From Parasponia andersonii (Eukaryota; Streptophyta; Magnoliopsida; Rosales; Cannabaceae), in assembly GCA_002914805.1 (NCBI GenBank), contig JXTB01000594.1, forward strand, positions 165,486 to 229,485: a stretch of 64,000 bases of DNA, read 5' to 3'. Position 1 is the stretch's first letter, and each line of letters begins with the position of its first letter. Positions 1 through 11,664 of the stretch are shown one piece after another. Both the position numbers and the translations under genes were made by a program. The notes under the pieces are model-generated. The model was not told where the DNA came from, made no database searches, and saw nothing but the letters and a program-made list of their open reading frames with translations.

Positions 1-415
1 TTATATACAGGAGGAATGTCTATTCTATTATTATAATTATATCTATTCATTTACTTTTTTCCATAACTATGTCTCTTAATAATCTTATCAATTGTATCGA
101 AAATAAACAATTAAAGAGATTCATTGAAAAAGACCAAGAAAACAAAATTTATGAAATTTTAGAGTGATAATTTATAGACTTAAGAAATTGGCTAAAAATT
201 ATTGATTTGATCGATACATAGTCTAATCATGTATCTATAACACACTTAGGATACCAAAGTGATTTTTCCTATGTTATATATCGATATATTAATCACTGGG
301 AACGATATAAGATGACTATCATTGATAAGAATCCAATTAGTACAGTAGTATGATATTTGTTATACAATTAGGATTGTAAGTTGTTTCTAATCCAATCTAG
401 AACTTGAACCTAAAA
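1..415. other. AT-rich intergenic or transposon-derived DNA, no gene
   Basis: I see no open reading frame of note, no RNA gene and no clear repeat partner inside the window. The stretch ends at the 5-bp target duplication (TTATA, 416-420) of the copia-type element that follows. It is probably older transposon DNA into which that element inserted, but I cannot place it in a family. Confidence 0.5.
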
Positions 416-420
416 TTATA

Positions 421-2212
421 TGTTGGTATATAAATCTGTCCTAAAAAGCAGATTTATAATTTTACTTTTTTAGTATAAACAATTTTCTCTTCTATATAAT
501 TATAATATTTGCTAGATTAAATTATCTCAGTTGAGTAGTTTATTTATCTAAAAAAGATTCCATATCTTTATTTGTATATAAAGAAACAAACTTAACTAAG
601 TGTTAATTATGAGAAGACTTGTTTCTTTATCTAAATCTAAATTAATTAGTTCATAATCTGTAGATAAAGATAAAATACTTTATTTACTAAAAATTGTAGT
701 GTTTGTCTATCTCCCCAAGAGTGATGTATCTTAAATTATTAAACTATCTGATTTTTGATAAAAACACGAATACAATATAAATAAGTTATGTGTATTAAAC
801 TAGACCATATGATAAAAAGAATTAGAGTGTCATAAGTCAATTTTTAGTATTACCATAAACTAGCTCTTAGTATGTAAATCTTAATCCTCGATGTTTGATT
901 GAACTTGCTTTTATATGTTGTAGCTTTTTGATTTATTAAAAGACTAGTTTCTGTAAAATTAGAGGTGAACTTTGACATATTAGAGGTTATGATGAATGAA
1001 TTGACGAGAACACTAAATATTTAAAGACACTATACATTAATACTACTTTAAAGTCTTTCATAACTCATGGAATAATTAAATCTAAGAACTTAGTATTCAC
1101 TTTGTAAATTGGTTGATAATTTTACCTAAATAGCCATTGAGAACAAAGTTATTGACAAGATTATTCCTTGATAGAAAGATGATAACTTAAAAGGTAAATA
1201 TGTGTTGGAAGGGTATTACGGTAATTTTACTTATCTAACTACAGTTTTGTATATGGATTCTATAGGTGGTATAGAATATGCTAGATGGATCGATTAATCA
1301 AGGCTAGTTGATTAAATCGATATAAAAGGCATGTCATTTAATCTAAGAGTGTAATATTGGGTCTTTAGTATAGTGTTCTCTTTATTAATAGTATTTATAT
1401 AAATATCATAATAAGAGGTATTATGTATTTATCATACTATTGGAGCTTAGATTATTTGGATCTATTAGGTACATTATCTAGCTCAACAGAATTCATTAAT
1501 TGCTTAGTGGTATTTGAAAAGTTTGTTTTATGAGACTGTGTAAAATAATGATTCTGCACAAAAGTTAGTATTTTTATAAATAAATTACATGAATTAGATA
1601 TATTGACAAAAATACACCAAAAACTCAAATTAGAGAACAAGCCCAATCCTAGTTGGATTGGGATCAATAGATTTAGGCCCCATATATATATAAGATATAT
1701 GATAGAAAAAATTGCATAGTATACCTAGTTATGCTACACAAAAAACAAAGGGAAAAAAAAGAACGAGAATTCGGCCAAGGCGAAGAAAACGAGGGGAGAA
1801 AAAGTTTCCTATAATCTCTCAGTCTCATCTCACGTCCCAGTATTCCAAAGGATCAAGAAGGTGTTTTTGATTATTCTCTAATAAAGGATTAAACTTGGTG
1901 TCCACTTGCCTTATCAACTTAGAGTTAAAGCATAGACAGGAAAGTCTAGAGTTAGATATTTGATTACCATCAATAAGGAGATCGAAGAGGAACAAGCTAT
2001 AAGAGGTAAACCCTAATCTCATTTTTAGGATTTATTTATTTAGATTTGATTTATATTATACATAATTTTGTATATTATATATGCATATTATATAATAATG
2101 AAAATTATTTTCATGAAAATTATTTTCTGCTGCATTTATGATGTGATCATATTTTTTCTATAGTTTGCATATATATATGATTTTTCCTAAGTGTAAGGTC
2201 TATATACTAGTA
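421..2212 (+). repeat. 5' LTR of element A
   Basis: About 1.8 kb. It aligns over its length with 8317-9096 plus 13273-14014 (same strand) and with 14088-15853 (opposite strand). It starts TGTTGG and ends CTAGTA, a degraded form of the CTAGCA seen in the 3' copy. A short AT dinucleotide run occurs near 1681-1690, and the LTR itself has no coding potential. Confidence 0.8.
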
Positions 2213-2227
2213 ATTGGCATCAAGAGC
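2213..2227 (+). promoter_or_regulatory. Primer binding site of element A (initiator tRNA-Met type)
   Basis: The bases just after the LTR read ATTGGCATCAAGAGC. They resemble TGGTATCAGAGC, the site complementary to the 3' end of plant initiator tRNA-Met that primes reverse transcription of most plant copia elements. One substitution and one inserted A show decay. Confidence 0.65.
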
Positions 2228-2554
2228 TTAGATTTATATGTATAACATAATATTAATCTAGAATTGTATGATTTAGGTAATGTGATTGAGTTTGAGCAAC
2301 TTTTGTTTATGATAGTTAAATGATTCATAGTGATGAATGATGTTTAATTATGTATACTATTAATTTTTGCATAGTAAAAAATCATGTGGATTATGATTCT
2401 AGTAGAATCAGATTTGAGTACTCTTGAATTTTAGAATTGATAGATTCATAAACATGTTTTCAATAAGTTTGAAAATCTGAATTCTTTTCGCAAATTTGAT
2501 GTTCTTTTAATTTTTTTAGCACTTTTTTATACCAAAAAAAAAAAAATTTCGGCA

Positions 2555-3085
2555 TGCCTTAGCACTGTGCGCGCAATTGCCTGTGCGGGACTAGCACGGC
2601 TGCATGCACGTGTAGCCTGCATGCAGGCTACCTCAGCTGGCTTGCATGCATGGCTGATGCATGCAACCCGCCAGTATGCGACCCATGTGGTACTCACACT
2701 CAGCTAGTGCTGTGCATATGTGCAGCCTATACACGACCAATGCAGCCAAGCATGCACGCCAAACAAACGCCTATGGTGTTGCCCTACTACCTTGTCGTGC
2801 ACTAGCATGCGGCACGTACTATGCCTGTGGGTGGCCTGTACACGACACTTGCTGTCATGCATACGGCTTGCCTACATGGCCAGCATGCTTCCCGCTCATG
2901 GTCTATGCTACTCTAGGGTATGATCTGCACATAGCCAGTATGCCTGGCATGCACAACTTTGTCGTGCACTGTAGCCAAGTAGCTCCACACTCATACCACC
3001 CGTTGCTCTGCCTTTTGCCACCACCTCGGGCTTTAACCGCTCGTAAGCTGATGGTGGTGGTATTTCTACACCACCACTAATTTCC
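2555..3085 (+). other. GC-rich island inside element A, dense in GCATGC words
   Basis: About 530 bp that is far richer in G+C than anything around it and starts abruptly after a poly-A run. It contains many overlapping GCATGC/TGCATG words (for example near 2553, 2601, 2619, 2643-2664). It holds an open frame of 139 codons (2661-3080) whose product is rich in Cys, His, Met and Ala and matches no family I know; I do not call it a gene. The minus-strand sister element B has a shorter GC-rich segment in the same relative place (20515-20654), both ending in a GGTGGTGG motif next to the AT-rich tract. Confidence 0.5.
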
Positions 3086-6000
3086 AAAATTAATTAATTT
3101 TCATTAATTGGATAATTATTTAATTTGAATTCAAATTTTTTGAAATAGGAAAGTATTCAAATGAAATTAGGATAATTATCTATTTTTGAATTATCTTATT
3201 TTAAATTTAATTTATTATAGGATAATGTTAAATTTTAATTAATTAAACATATAAGATATTATCTAATAGTTAATTTAAATTTGAATAGGATTTTTACTAT
3301 TTTTGAAATAGATAAGATTTCTTATATTATCTTTTTCTATTTAAATTTTAAATTTAAATGGATAATACAAATTTAAATTTATTAGGCAATTAGGATAAAT
3401 CTAATAGTTAATTTGAATTTAAATAGGATATCAACTAGTTTTTGAAATTGGATAAGATTTCCTATATTATCTCTAGTATTTAAATTTTGAATTTAAATAG
3501 ATTATAATTAATCAAATTAATTATATATTTAATGAGATTAGATATGTTTTGATATTATCTTGATAAATCTAATAGTTAATTTGAATTTATAGGATACCTA
3601 CTAATTTTTGAAATTTGTTAAGATTTCCTATTTCAATCTATTTGAATTTTTAATTTAAATATGTAACTACTATGCAAATTAATTGGATATTTAATGTGAT
3701 TAAATATGATTAAATAATTATCCATAAATAATAATTTTTTAAATTTGAATAATTTAATTTTGGTAATTATCTTTAATTTAAATTTAATATAAATTAGGGT
3801 ATAGTTTTGAATTTAAATTCAAAACTAAATCTAATGAGATTAGATTTAAATTATTACTATCTATAGATTATTCAAATTTGCAATTCATGAGATTAGTTAG
3901 GATTGAAAATATTTGAATTTAATTACATTAAGATTTAATAGTTAATTATAATAACTATTTATCTAGTAATTTACTAATTATAGTAATTGGAATATAGTTT
4001 GTTAGAGTAACTAATTTGAATAGTAACTCTATTGAGTAATGAGATTGATTAGACAATTAATTAATGAGATTAATTAGGTAACAAATTAATATGATTAATT
4101 AATTAGAAAGTTGTATTTTTTGTTTAAATAATTAAATTTAAATATGATCTTTATATAATTATTAAAATTATTTGGTTATAATTAGATATAAATACTACAT
4201 AAATATAGAATTATTATATGAGTTGTAAGTTTCTAATTAATTAGGATTAATTAAAAGTTTTATTATTATTTATTAATTTAGTATATTGCAATTAATCTTT
4301 TCTAAATATAGTTACAAAAATAGGATTTTCAAAATTTAAAATAATTATCTTTTATTATACTTTATATCTTAACGAGTTTAAGATAGTGTCTTAATAAAAT
4401 TAAGATAAAATTAGATAAATTAATTAAATATTTATTTAATTAATAATTATATTATGAATGTGATTTATTCTCTAATTATTTAAATTATCCTAATAAGTCA
4501 ATAATTCAAAAATATTAGATATTTTTAAATTGAGACAAAAATTAGTTATGAAATTAATTCTTACATATAGGATAATATATTTTACTAGAAAACATTAATT
4601 ATTGAATTTAATTGATTTTTTAATTATCATTTAATAAAAATTAATGTGATTAATTTTCACTATTTAATAATTATTAATATTAATTAATGAGATTAACTAT
4701 ATTAATTAAACGATTAATAATACTATAAGGATAATTATTTGTTTTCATGATTTATAAGGAAATTAGAGCTTGATTTTAATGATATTAAAATGTTTCAATT
4801 TTGAATAATAAAATCTTTTAATTATATGATAATTATGGTAATATTTTGTACGGTAGTATTTGACCTAAAATATTGATAATTACGGTAGTATTTTATGTGA
4901 AAAAAGAGATTTCGATAATTATGAGATAATTATATTATTACAAAATACATTCGATATGACGATCATATTGAGTAGGAAGATTTTCAATTTTTGATTAAAT
5001 TTTTATCCAAAATTATTTAAACTATTCTTTAGTTTTGAAATCATTAATTTTGAGAAAATTAATAAATGTATATAAAGTTGTTTATATTCATTACTTGCAT
5101 TTATAATTATTTGTAAAATTTTTGTACAAAATGTTCTTTGTAACTATTTTCTTATTTTTATAAATATACTTAGAATTTAATTTGATTAAATTCTACTACT
5201 AAGAATCATTGAAATTATTGGTTGAATAATTTAGTAGTTAAAGTTTCATAGTTAAATTTTTTAAAAACTAATTTTTATACAAGACTTGGTTTAGATACCA
5301 TTTTCAATTATTTATCCTTATTTGAAAGATTTTTGATCAAATAATTGAATTATTTTTCTAGAAAAGTTTTGCTCGAATAATTTACAATTTACAAACCTTC
5401 TTACTTGATTGTTTTGTCCTGTATGCTTTTATTGTCTACTTTTATTTACATGAGATATATGATATAGTGTTAGCACTTTGGCTTTAGACAATAATTGTTC
5501 AATCATAGCACCATGTCTAGAATAATATGTAATAATATCTTAAATTAGCTTATTCTGTCTAACTCGCATAATTGGATATAAATAACTGATTTTGTGGTTA
5601 CTAAGTAAGTTAGATAACTGCGTAAAATTAAGAATCCCTCATTTTAAAAAGACTGAGTGAGAGCGGATATGAGATATCCATAGTCTCCATCATTGGTTTA
5701 ATAGTTCTCTAGATGTGCTTTACCTCAAAATCTTGCTAAGCTCCCGTAGGAAGGTTTTCATCTCGGTATTAATGGTATTGAATATGTTAGGATAAATTTA
5801 CGAGTAAACTTTACGTACTAATCTCCTGCATGAGACTATATTATTTAAGATAACTTGTAAATTGAAATAATGGTTACATACTCAATATAAAATACTATTA
5901 AGCTCTAGTAGTAACTCTGTTAGTAATTCTATGGACCGATAAATAGGGTAATTAGTAAATTGGAATATGAGATATTTGTCTTTTTGTCTAAAATGAGCTG

Positions 6001-6630
6001 TTCATATTTAGTTTGTAGATTCACATGATTACCCATACGCAACTTGTGATCTTTGGTAGGTTAAAATACCTTAAATATTTGCGACAATCTTAGAAATTCT
6101 TCACAAGCATTTTATGTTGATAGATTTAATGTTAAGTATTCTAAATTCTTTCATATTTAGATAAACTAGCAAACTTAGTTGAGTACTAAGAGGATATAAT
6201 TTGCATACTTGTCTATAGTTTATCTTTAGTTTTTAAATGATTAATAAGAGCATAATACATAATCTTCTTGTTTGATTATATATCATTATATTTATGTTTC
6301 TCAGATTACTCTATGTGTACTACAAAATCTTTCACAAATTCTCTGCTGATTTTAATTAGTTTCTTTGATTGGTTAATCACAAGAGTTGGTAATTATGTCA
6401 AAGTTCATTCTTGATAATTAATATCTTTGTTAAGGTATTTATTATCTAACTCAAGATAATGAATACCCTTATTAAGGCATTTATTATCTTACTACAAAAT
6501 TAAATCAAAATAAAGATGTTTGTAGTCAATTATTTTTCCCTATATGTTTGATTGAGAATTAAACTTATAGAATTTAATTATGAATTGAATTCATTAAATT
6601 TGATTATAAATTGGATTTATTTTATGGCAT
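3086..6630 (+). other. Long AT-rich noncoding leader of element A
   Basis: About 3.5 kb built mostly from words such as AATTTGAATTT and TTAATTAAT, with no open frame of note. Element B carries the equivalent tract in reverse orientation (about 17600-20450, partly lost in the gap), so it belongs to the family and is not a chance insertion. In a complete copia element this place would hold the gag gene, which is not recognisable here. Confidence 0.6.
3261..3660 (+). repeat. Three imperfect tandem units in the AT-rich leader
   Basis: Units begin with ATCTAATAGTTAATTT at 3261, 3399 and 3567 (spacing 138 and 168 bp). Each continues through a GAATAGGAT-like word, a TTTTTGAAAT word and a GATAAGATTTC-like word in the same order. 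Element B shows reverse-complement versions at about 19970-20040 and 20130-20190. Confidence 0.6.
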
Positions 6631-8121
6631 TTGTCTAATTGGGAATTTTATCATTTTGTAGTTTCTAGAGAAATACTATTTTATAAAATGAATAAGGTTT
6701 CCAAAAAGAGGAAAAAGACAAAGGAATATAGTACACGAAGTAAAATAATGACATCGATGGAGACATCACAACAATCAATGAGTTTGAACGATAATCAACC
6801 TAAGGATACCTCTATTTAAAAAAGATTAGGAACTTTTCTAGTAGTTAGATTGTTTGGAAGGCAAGAAAATCATTCTCAGTTAAGAATGTGTGAGATCTCT
6901 GATTAGTGGACTTACAAACTAATGTCAATATCTGCAACAACAAGAAGTGGTTCATTGAACCAAATCAAATAATTGATATTGGTCGTCATGTGGAAGTTGG
7001 AGGCAATCGAAGAGTTCCAGTTAAAGGCGTGGGCGATGCTTATTTGAAGATCATCGAGAGCTCTATGGTCGTAAAAGAATGCTACTATGCGTTAGAGTCT
7101 ATTATCAATACTCTCTCAGTATCGAAAATGTATAAAGAAGGCTACCACTTTGTGTTTGACAAGAAAGTGCATGTCTTCTAAAACAATCTACTATACTGTG
7201 TAGGAGAAGTGCAAAATGGTCTTTATGTTTTGACCCTATAGCCATGAAGTACATCATCTTCAATGATAAGCATTAGTAAACTCTAAGAGACAATGAAAGA
7301 CATTTCGAAGAAGTGCAACATCGTCGATTGCACAAACGACTCAGACATATGTCTTATTCAGAAATTTATAGAGTTACGTGTTGGGTAACTTCATGAAGTA
7401 GATATCAGTAATGACATATATGCGAAGATTGTAGGAAGCCTGTAAAGTACAAGCATCATCTTGCCACTCATTATGAGAAAGCTGATGCATGCTTAGATTG
7501 CATACATGTACATATCTATAAACCTATAGAGGTAGTTTCCTACAATAAGTATGCATTGTTTATCATTTTTGTTGATGAATATTTAGACTTCTGTCAAGTA
7601 TATCTTTTGAAGAAATACGATGAAGTCCTAAATATTTTCTATGAGTTCGACAAAAAGGTACAGATGCAACACGACACCAAGGTCAAGAAGTTCAAAATTG
7701 AAGTTGATCATAGAGATATGGATTCTTTATGTGACCTGCTGAGGCCAACACTAGCTGATCTTGCTATTCTTCATGAATATGTAACTATCTATGAGCATAG
7801 TTGTATAGTAGCTGTTGAGAGAGACAACCTCACACTCAAGCATATCATAGAGTTGATGTTCAAGGAGTCACTACTGTCAAAAAGGTATTGGGATTATACT
7901 TTGAAGATGAGATTGTACATCTTCAACTTCACTCCATTTGATAAAGTTACTTTGACACCTTTTCAAATATGAATAGGCTATATCTTAGAGCATGTAATGG
8001 TATGGGGTGGCAAAGTATACCCATACAAGAAAGTAGGAGACGAAGTTGACAAGAATTTAGAAAAATATTTTCTGCTTGGCTACCTGAAGGAAGAGAAGGA
8101 CTACCTTCTTTATAAACAATA
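6631..8121 (+). pseudogene. Copia pol remnant: gag tail, protease, GAG-pre-integrase and integrase
   Basis: Read across several stops and frame changes, this matches copia polyprotein in order. It begins with a Lys/Arg-rich gag tail (6690-6810). At 6906 comes a protease-like start in which the usual D-[ST]-G reads D-L-Q before N-x-N-I-C-N-N-K-K-W-F. Then come a GAG-pre-integrase stretch with RLHKRLRHMS (about 7330-7360), an integrase core (7556-7972), and the C-terminal block YFLLGYLKEEKDYLLY (about 8068-8115). The frame is broken by stops and cannot give a working protein. No reverse transcriptase follows. The minus-strand sister at 16041-17560 has the same content and the same end. Confidence 0.75.
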
Positions 8122-8316
8122 ATACTACCTTAATCAGCAAAAGTGGAGACTTTTTAGAGGATGAGAGAAAAATCCGTCAAGAAAACGATGAAGTGAGAAT
8201 TTAAGTTGTTAGTTGAACACTTAATATTTGCTTTTATTAATCTTGGTCATTTAGAACATTTTTATACTTTTTAGTATGTTTAGTTTGAGTAACTTCTTTT
8301 TGGACTAACAGGAGAT

Positions 8317-9096
8317 TGATGGGATATTTGCCTTAAAATGCAAATTTCTAATTTTACCCTTTTAGTGTAAACAACTTTCTCTTATATGTAATTATGATAT
8401 TTGCTGGATTAAACTGTCTTAATTGAATAGTTTATTTATCTGAAAAATAGTCCATGACTTTATTTGTGTATAAAAAATAAACATGATTAAATATTAATTA
8501 TAGAGAGACTTGATTTTGTATCTAAGTCTAAATTAACTAGTTCACAATTTGTAAATAATGATAGAATAATTTATTTATTAAAGATTGTAGAGTCTGTCTG
8601 TCTTAATAGAAATGACGTGTCTCAAATTATTGAAGTATCTGACTTTTGATAGAAACAATAGTACAACATAAATAAGTTATGTGTATTAAACTAGACCAGG
8701 TAATACAAAGAATTAGAGCGCTTGAACTCAATTTATAGCATTACCATAAACTATCTCTTAATATGTAGATCTTAATCTTTGATATTTGATTGGACTTGCT
8801 TTCATGGGTTGCAGCCTTTTGATTTGTTAAAAGAATTGTCTTTGTAAAATGTGCCAAACTCTGACATATTAGAGGTTATGACTTATAAATTAACGAGAAC
8901 ACCAAATCGTTAAGGATACTATACGTGAATGCCATTTTAAAGTCTTTCAAGATTCATGGAATAATTAAATCTAAGATCTTTGTATTCAATTTGTGAATTG
9001 GTTGATAATTTTATCTAAATGACCACTAAGAATAAAATTATTGACAACATTATTCTTTAATAGAAAGATGGTAACTTAAAGGTAAAAATTTATTAG
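8317..9096 (+). repeat. 3' LTR of element A, first part
   Basis: Starts TGATGGGATATTTGCC and aligns with the 5' LTR from 421. It is preceded by a purine-rich stretch (ACAGGAGAT), the likely polypurine tract. The alignment stops at 9096 after TATTAG, where the nested Athila-like element begins, and resumes at 13273. Confidence 0.8.
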
Positions 9097-9243
9097 CCAA
9101 AAACTTGTAATGAAAATTATGAACGCAAGTGTACGTATCATAAACAAATAATAAAGTAGTGACTATGAGTATCGTCCCACAAAGACTGTTGATTTACTAA
9201 GTACTGAAATTTAGCTAACACTAATTTTATTTAGCTAACACTT
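9097..9243 (-). repeat. Remnant of the Athila-like 3' LTR
   Basis: Matches the inner end of the other LTR at about 11662-11800. Both share the words AATTATGAA, GCAAGTGTACGTATC and GAGTATCGTCCCAC. A short internal duplication of TAGTACCGAAATTTAGCTAA-like sequence lies at about 9207-9260. Only about a tenth of the LTR remains. Confidence 0.7.
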
Positions 9244-9264
9244 AGTACCGAAATTTAGCTAACA

Positions 9265-9969
9265 CTAATAACTAGCTTCTGAATACCATGCATATTCCGT
9301 GACGTTTGCTTTTTCCTCTTTAGTGGATTTAGCAGAGATGCTCAAAATTGCAGGAGGTTCTTTTAGATATTTCGTTTTCATTATTTCAGCCACACCTTTC
9401 TCCGAAATATCAATTTTAAAGCAAGAGACAGATTCAGGTGGGTATTTTGTTGCTTTAAAGACATTAAAGGCGAATTCTTCATCTTGGACTTGCATTGTCA
9501 GTTGACCTTTTTGTACGTCGATAACAGCTCTCCCAGTAGCAAGAAAGGGTTGACCATGAATTATAGGAAATTCTTGGTCTTCTTCAATATCATGCACTAA
9601 AAAGTATGCTGGGAATATGAATTTGTCAACTTTAACAAGCACATCCTCGACAATACCCCTTGAATACTTGATAGATCTATCTGCCAGTTGTAGAGAAATA
9701 GTTGTTGGCTTCATTTCCCTCAAACCTAATTTCTTGAATGCTAAGAGTGGCATTAGGTTGATGCTGGCACCAAGATCACATAAAGCCCTATCAAAGAACG
9801 AATTCCCAATGGTGCATGGAATATTAAAGCTCCCAGGATCGTTTAGCTTTGGTGGAAGTTTCGTTTGTAAGATCACACTGCACTCCTTAATAAGTGTCAC
9901 TGTTTCATACTCTTCCAGCTTTCTTTTGTTCAATAAAATTCCTTTCAAGAACTTCACATAATTAGGCAT
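9265..9969 (-). pseudogene. Athila-like retropepsin (aspartic protease) domain
   Basis: An open stretch of 234 codons without a stop. It carries the retroelement protease core ALCDLGASINLMP (the D-L-G-A-S form usual for Athila-type elements) followed by FKKLGL, and the second-half block IIHGQPFLATGRAVIDVQ. This enzyme normally cuts the gag-pol polyprotein inside the virus-like particle. It is separated from gag by stops and has no reverse transcriptase after it, so I treat it as part of a dead element although this domain is still open. Its C-terminal end at 9265 marks a deletion junction. Confidence 0.75.
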
Positions 9970-10536
9970 TTGAGCTAGAGCATCTGCAAAGGGTATGTTT
10001 ATGTGGAGTTTCTTAAAAACTTCTAAAAATTTTGAGAACTATCGATCCAATTTCTGTTTATTAAATCGCTGAGGATATGGAATTAGAGGGACATATAGTG
10101 ATGGGTTGTCTGGGAATAACTTGAATTTTGGCTTTGTTAGCTCAACTTATCTTGTCCCGGATTGCCCCTGGGGCGTGACTGCTACTATTGATATTGACCT
10201 CGTGTGCTCGAAGAAGGTGATAATGGAGAAGGTGGTGGGTTAGTTGAAATTGGTTCGCTCGATTGCTCCACTTGTTTCCCACTCCTGATAGTTATTGCAT
10301 TACACTGCTCCTTTGGGTTTGTCTCAGTATCACTCAAAAAAGAACCCTGAGGTCTTATGGAGAGTATGTTGGAGATATGACTGATTTGGACTTCTAAATT
10401 TCTAATAGACCCGTCAGTCCTTGCTATATATTGATTTTTCTTTTCAGTAAGTTGAGCAAGAGCATCTTCTAGAGAGACTTTATTAACTAGAGGCTGAGGT
10501 TGATATCCAATCGGTAGTCTTACAACATTATCATTG

Positions 10537-11430
10537 TTACTCTATGAAAAATTTAGATGGTTGCACCATCCAGATTATAAGTGTTGGAGTACGGGTTGTT
10601 CTTCTGCTAGTTGATATTCCCCACAAAGTGTGCTTGCTCAGGCTATGATGTATCGAAGAAATTACCATCATGGCAGTTGTTACTGGCATAAGGCCCACCA
10701 TATAAATTACACCTCTCTGGAGTAGGATGAATAGCATCAAATCGCTTCATTAATGTGGCAAGTGCATCAACTTTATGTACCCCATAAGCCTTTTTAGGTG
10801 TAGAGCATTCAATTGGCCACTGATAGGCATTAGCAGCCATCTCATCAAGTAATTCATAGGCTGCTTCTTCAGTCTTTCCCATTAATGAACCACTTTGGAA
10901 CTCCATGATGCGGGCACCATCTCAACATGTCTTTGTACCTTTCCCAGGCTTCATATAATGACTCTCTATCTTGCTGGGTAAAAGTAGTAACATCGTTCTG
11001 CATCTTTGCTATTTTTGCTGGTGGGAAAAATTTGAATAAAAACTACTGAGCAAGATCATTCCATGTAGTGATGGTTCCAGGCAGTAAGGAGTTTAACTAG
11101 CTTTTAGCCTTGTCCAAAGTGAAAATGGGAACAATCTCAGTCTAATGGCATCATTAGTACGCCATTATGTTTAAAAGTCTCGCAGATCTCGAGGAAGGTG
11201 GCAATGTGAGCATTTCGATCATCAAGGGGAGAGCCGCTAAATTGATTGGCCTGCACCATCTGTATGATAGCTAGCTTGATCTCGAAATTATTGGCTTGTA
11301 TGGTCGGACGTCTAATCCCAGAGAAGGTCTCATTAACTGTAGGCAAAGCATAGTCACGTAATGCTCGGTTGTTTATGATCACTCCTTCTTATCCCCTTGC
11401 TAAATCGTTTCCTTGGTTGTCAGCCATACT
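10537..11430 (-). pseudogene. Athila-like gag remnant
   Basis: On the minus strand it starts with M-A-D-N-Q-G-N-D at about 11427 and has a stop shortly after. It continues with the conserved gag blocks IQANNFEIK, NAHIATFLEICETFKHNGV (11382-11137), a segment with FFPPAKIAKMQNDVTTFTQ (about 11030-10960), and YEAWERYKDMLRWCPHHG (about 10950-10895). A later stretch (10906-10643) ends in a degraded zinc-knuckle-like CNLYGGPYASNNC. Stops and frame changes break the frame between blocks. Gag forms the virus-like particle in active relatives. Confidence 0.7.
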
Positions 11431-11646
11431 ATCTTGTTCTAGTCTAGAAGCCTCTCTCTTTTCTTTTCTGTTCTTTCGACACGTATGCTCGATCTTAGAA
11501 TCAAAAAGAAATAGATCTTCTATTCCAAACTTTCTCATACACTGACCTTAATCACCTTGAAAACAAAAGCAGGACACTAAGTAAAATAAAAAAATTCAAA
11601 CTAAAATTAAAGTTGCTTAGTATCGATATTAATAAAAATCAAACAG

Positions 11647-11664
11647 TCCCCGGCAATGGCACCA
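11647..11664 (-). promoter_or_regulatory. Primer binding site, tRNA-Asp type
   Basis: The minus strand reads TGGTGCCATTGCCGGGGA just inside the LTR. This matches the 3' end complement of tRNA-Asp (TGGCGCCGTTGCCGGGGA) with two C-to-T-type changes, the usual primer site of Athila/Tat-type Ty3 elements. It fixes the element's orientation and the inner LTR border. Confidence 0.8.

Noticed and set aside
2661..3080. A 139-codon open frame in the GC-rich island
   Set aside because: Product is Cys/His/Met-rich low-complexity with no known domain; open frames are expected where stop codons are rare because of high G+C and GCATGC words. No sister copy keeps it.
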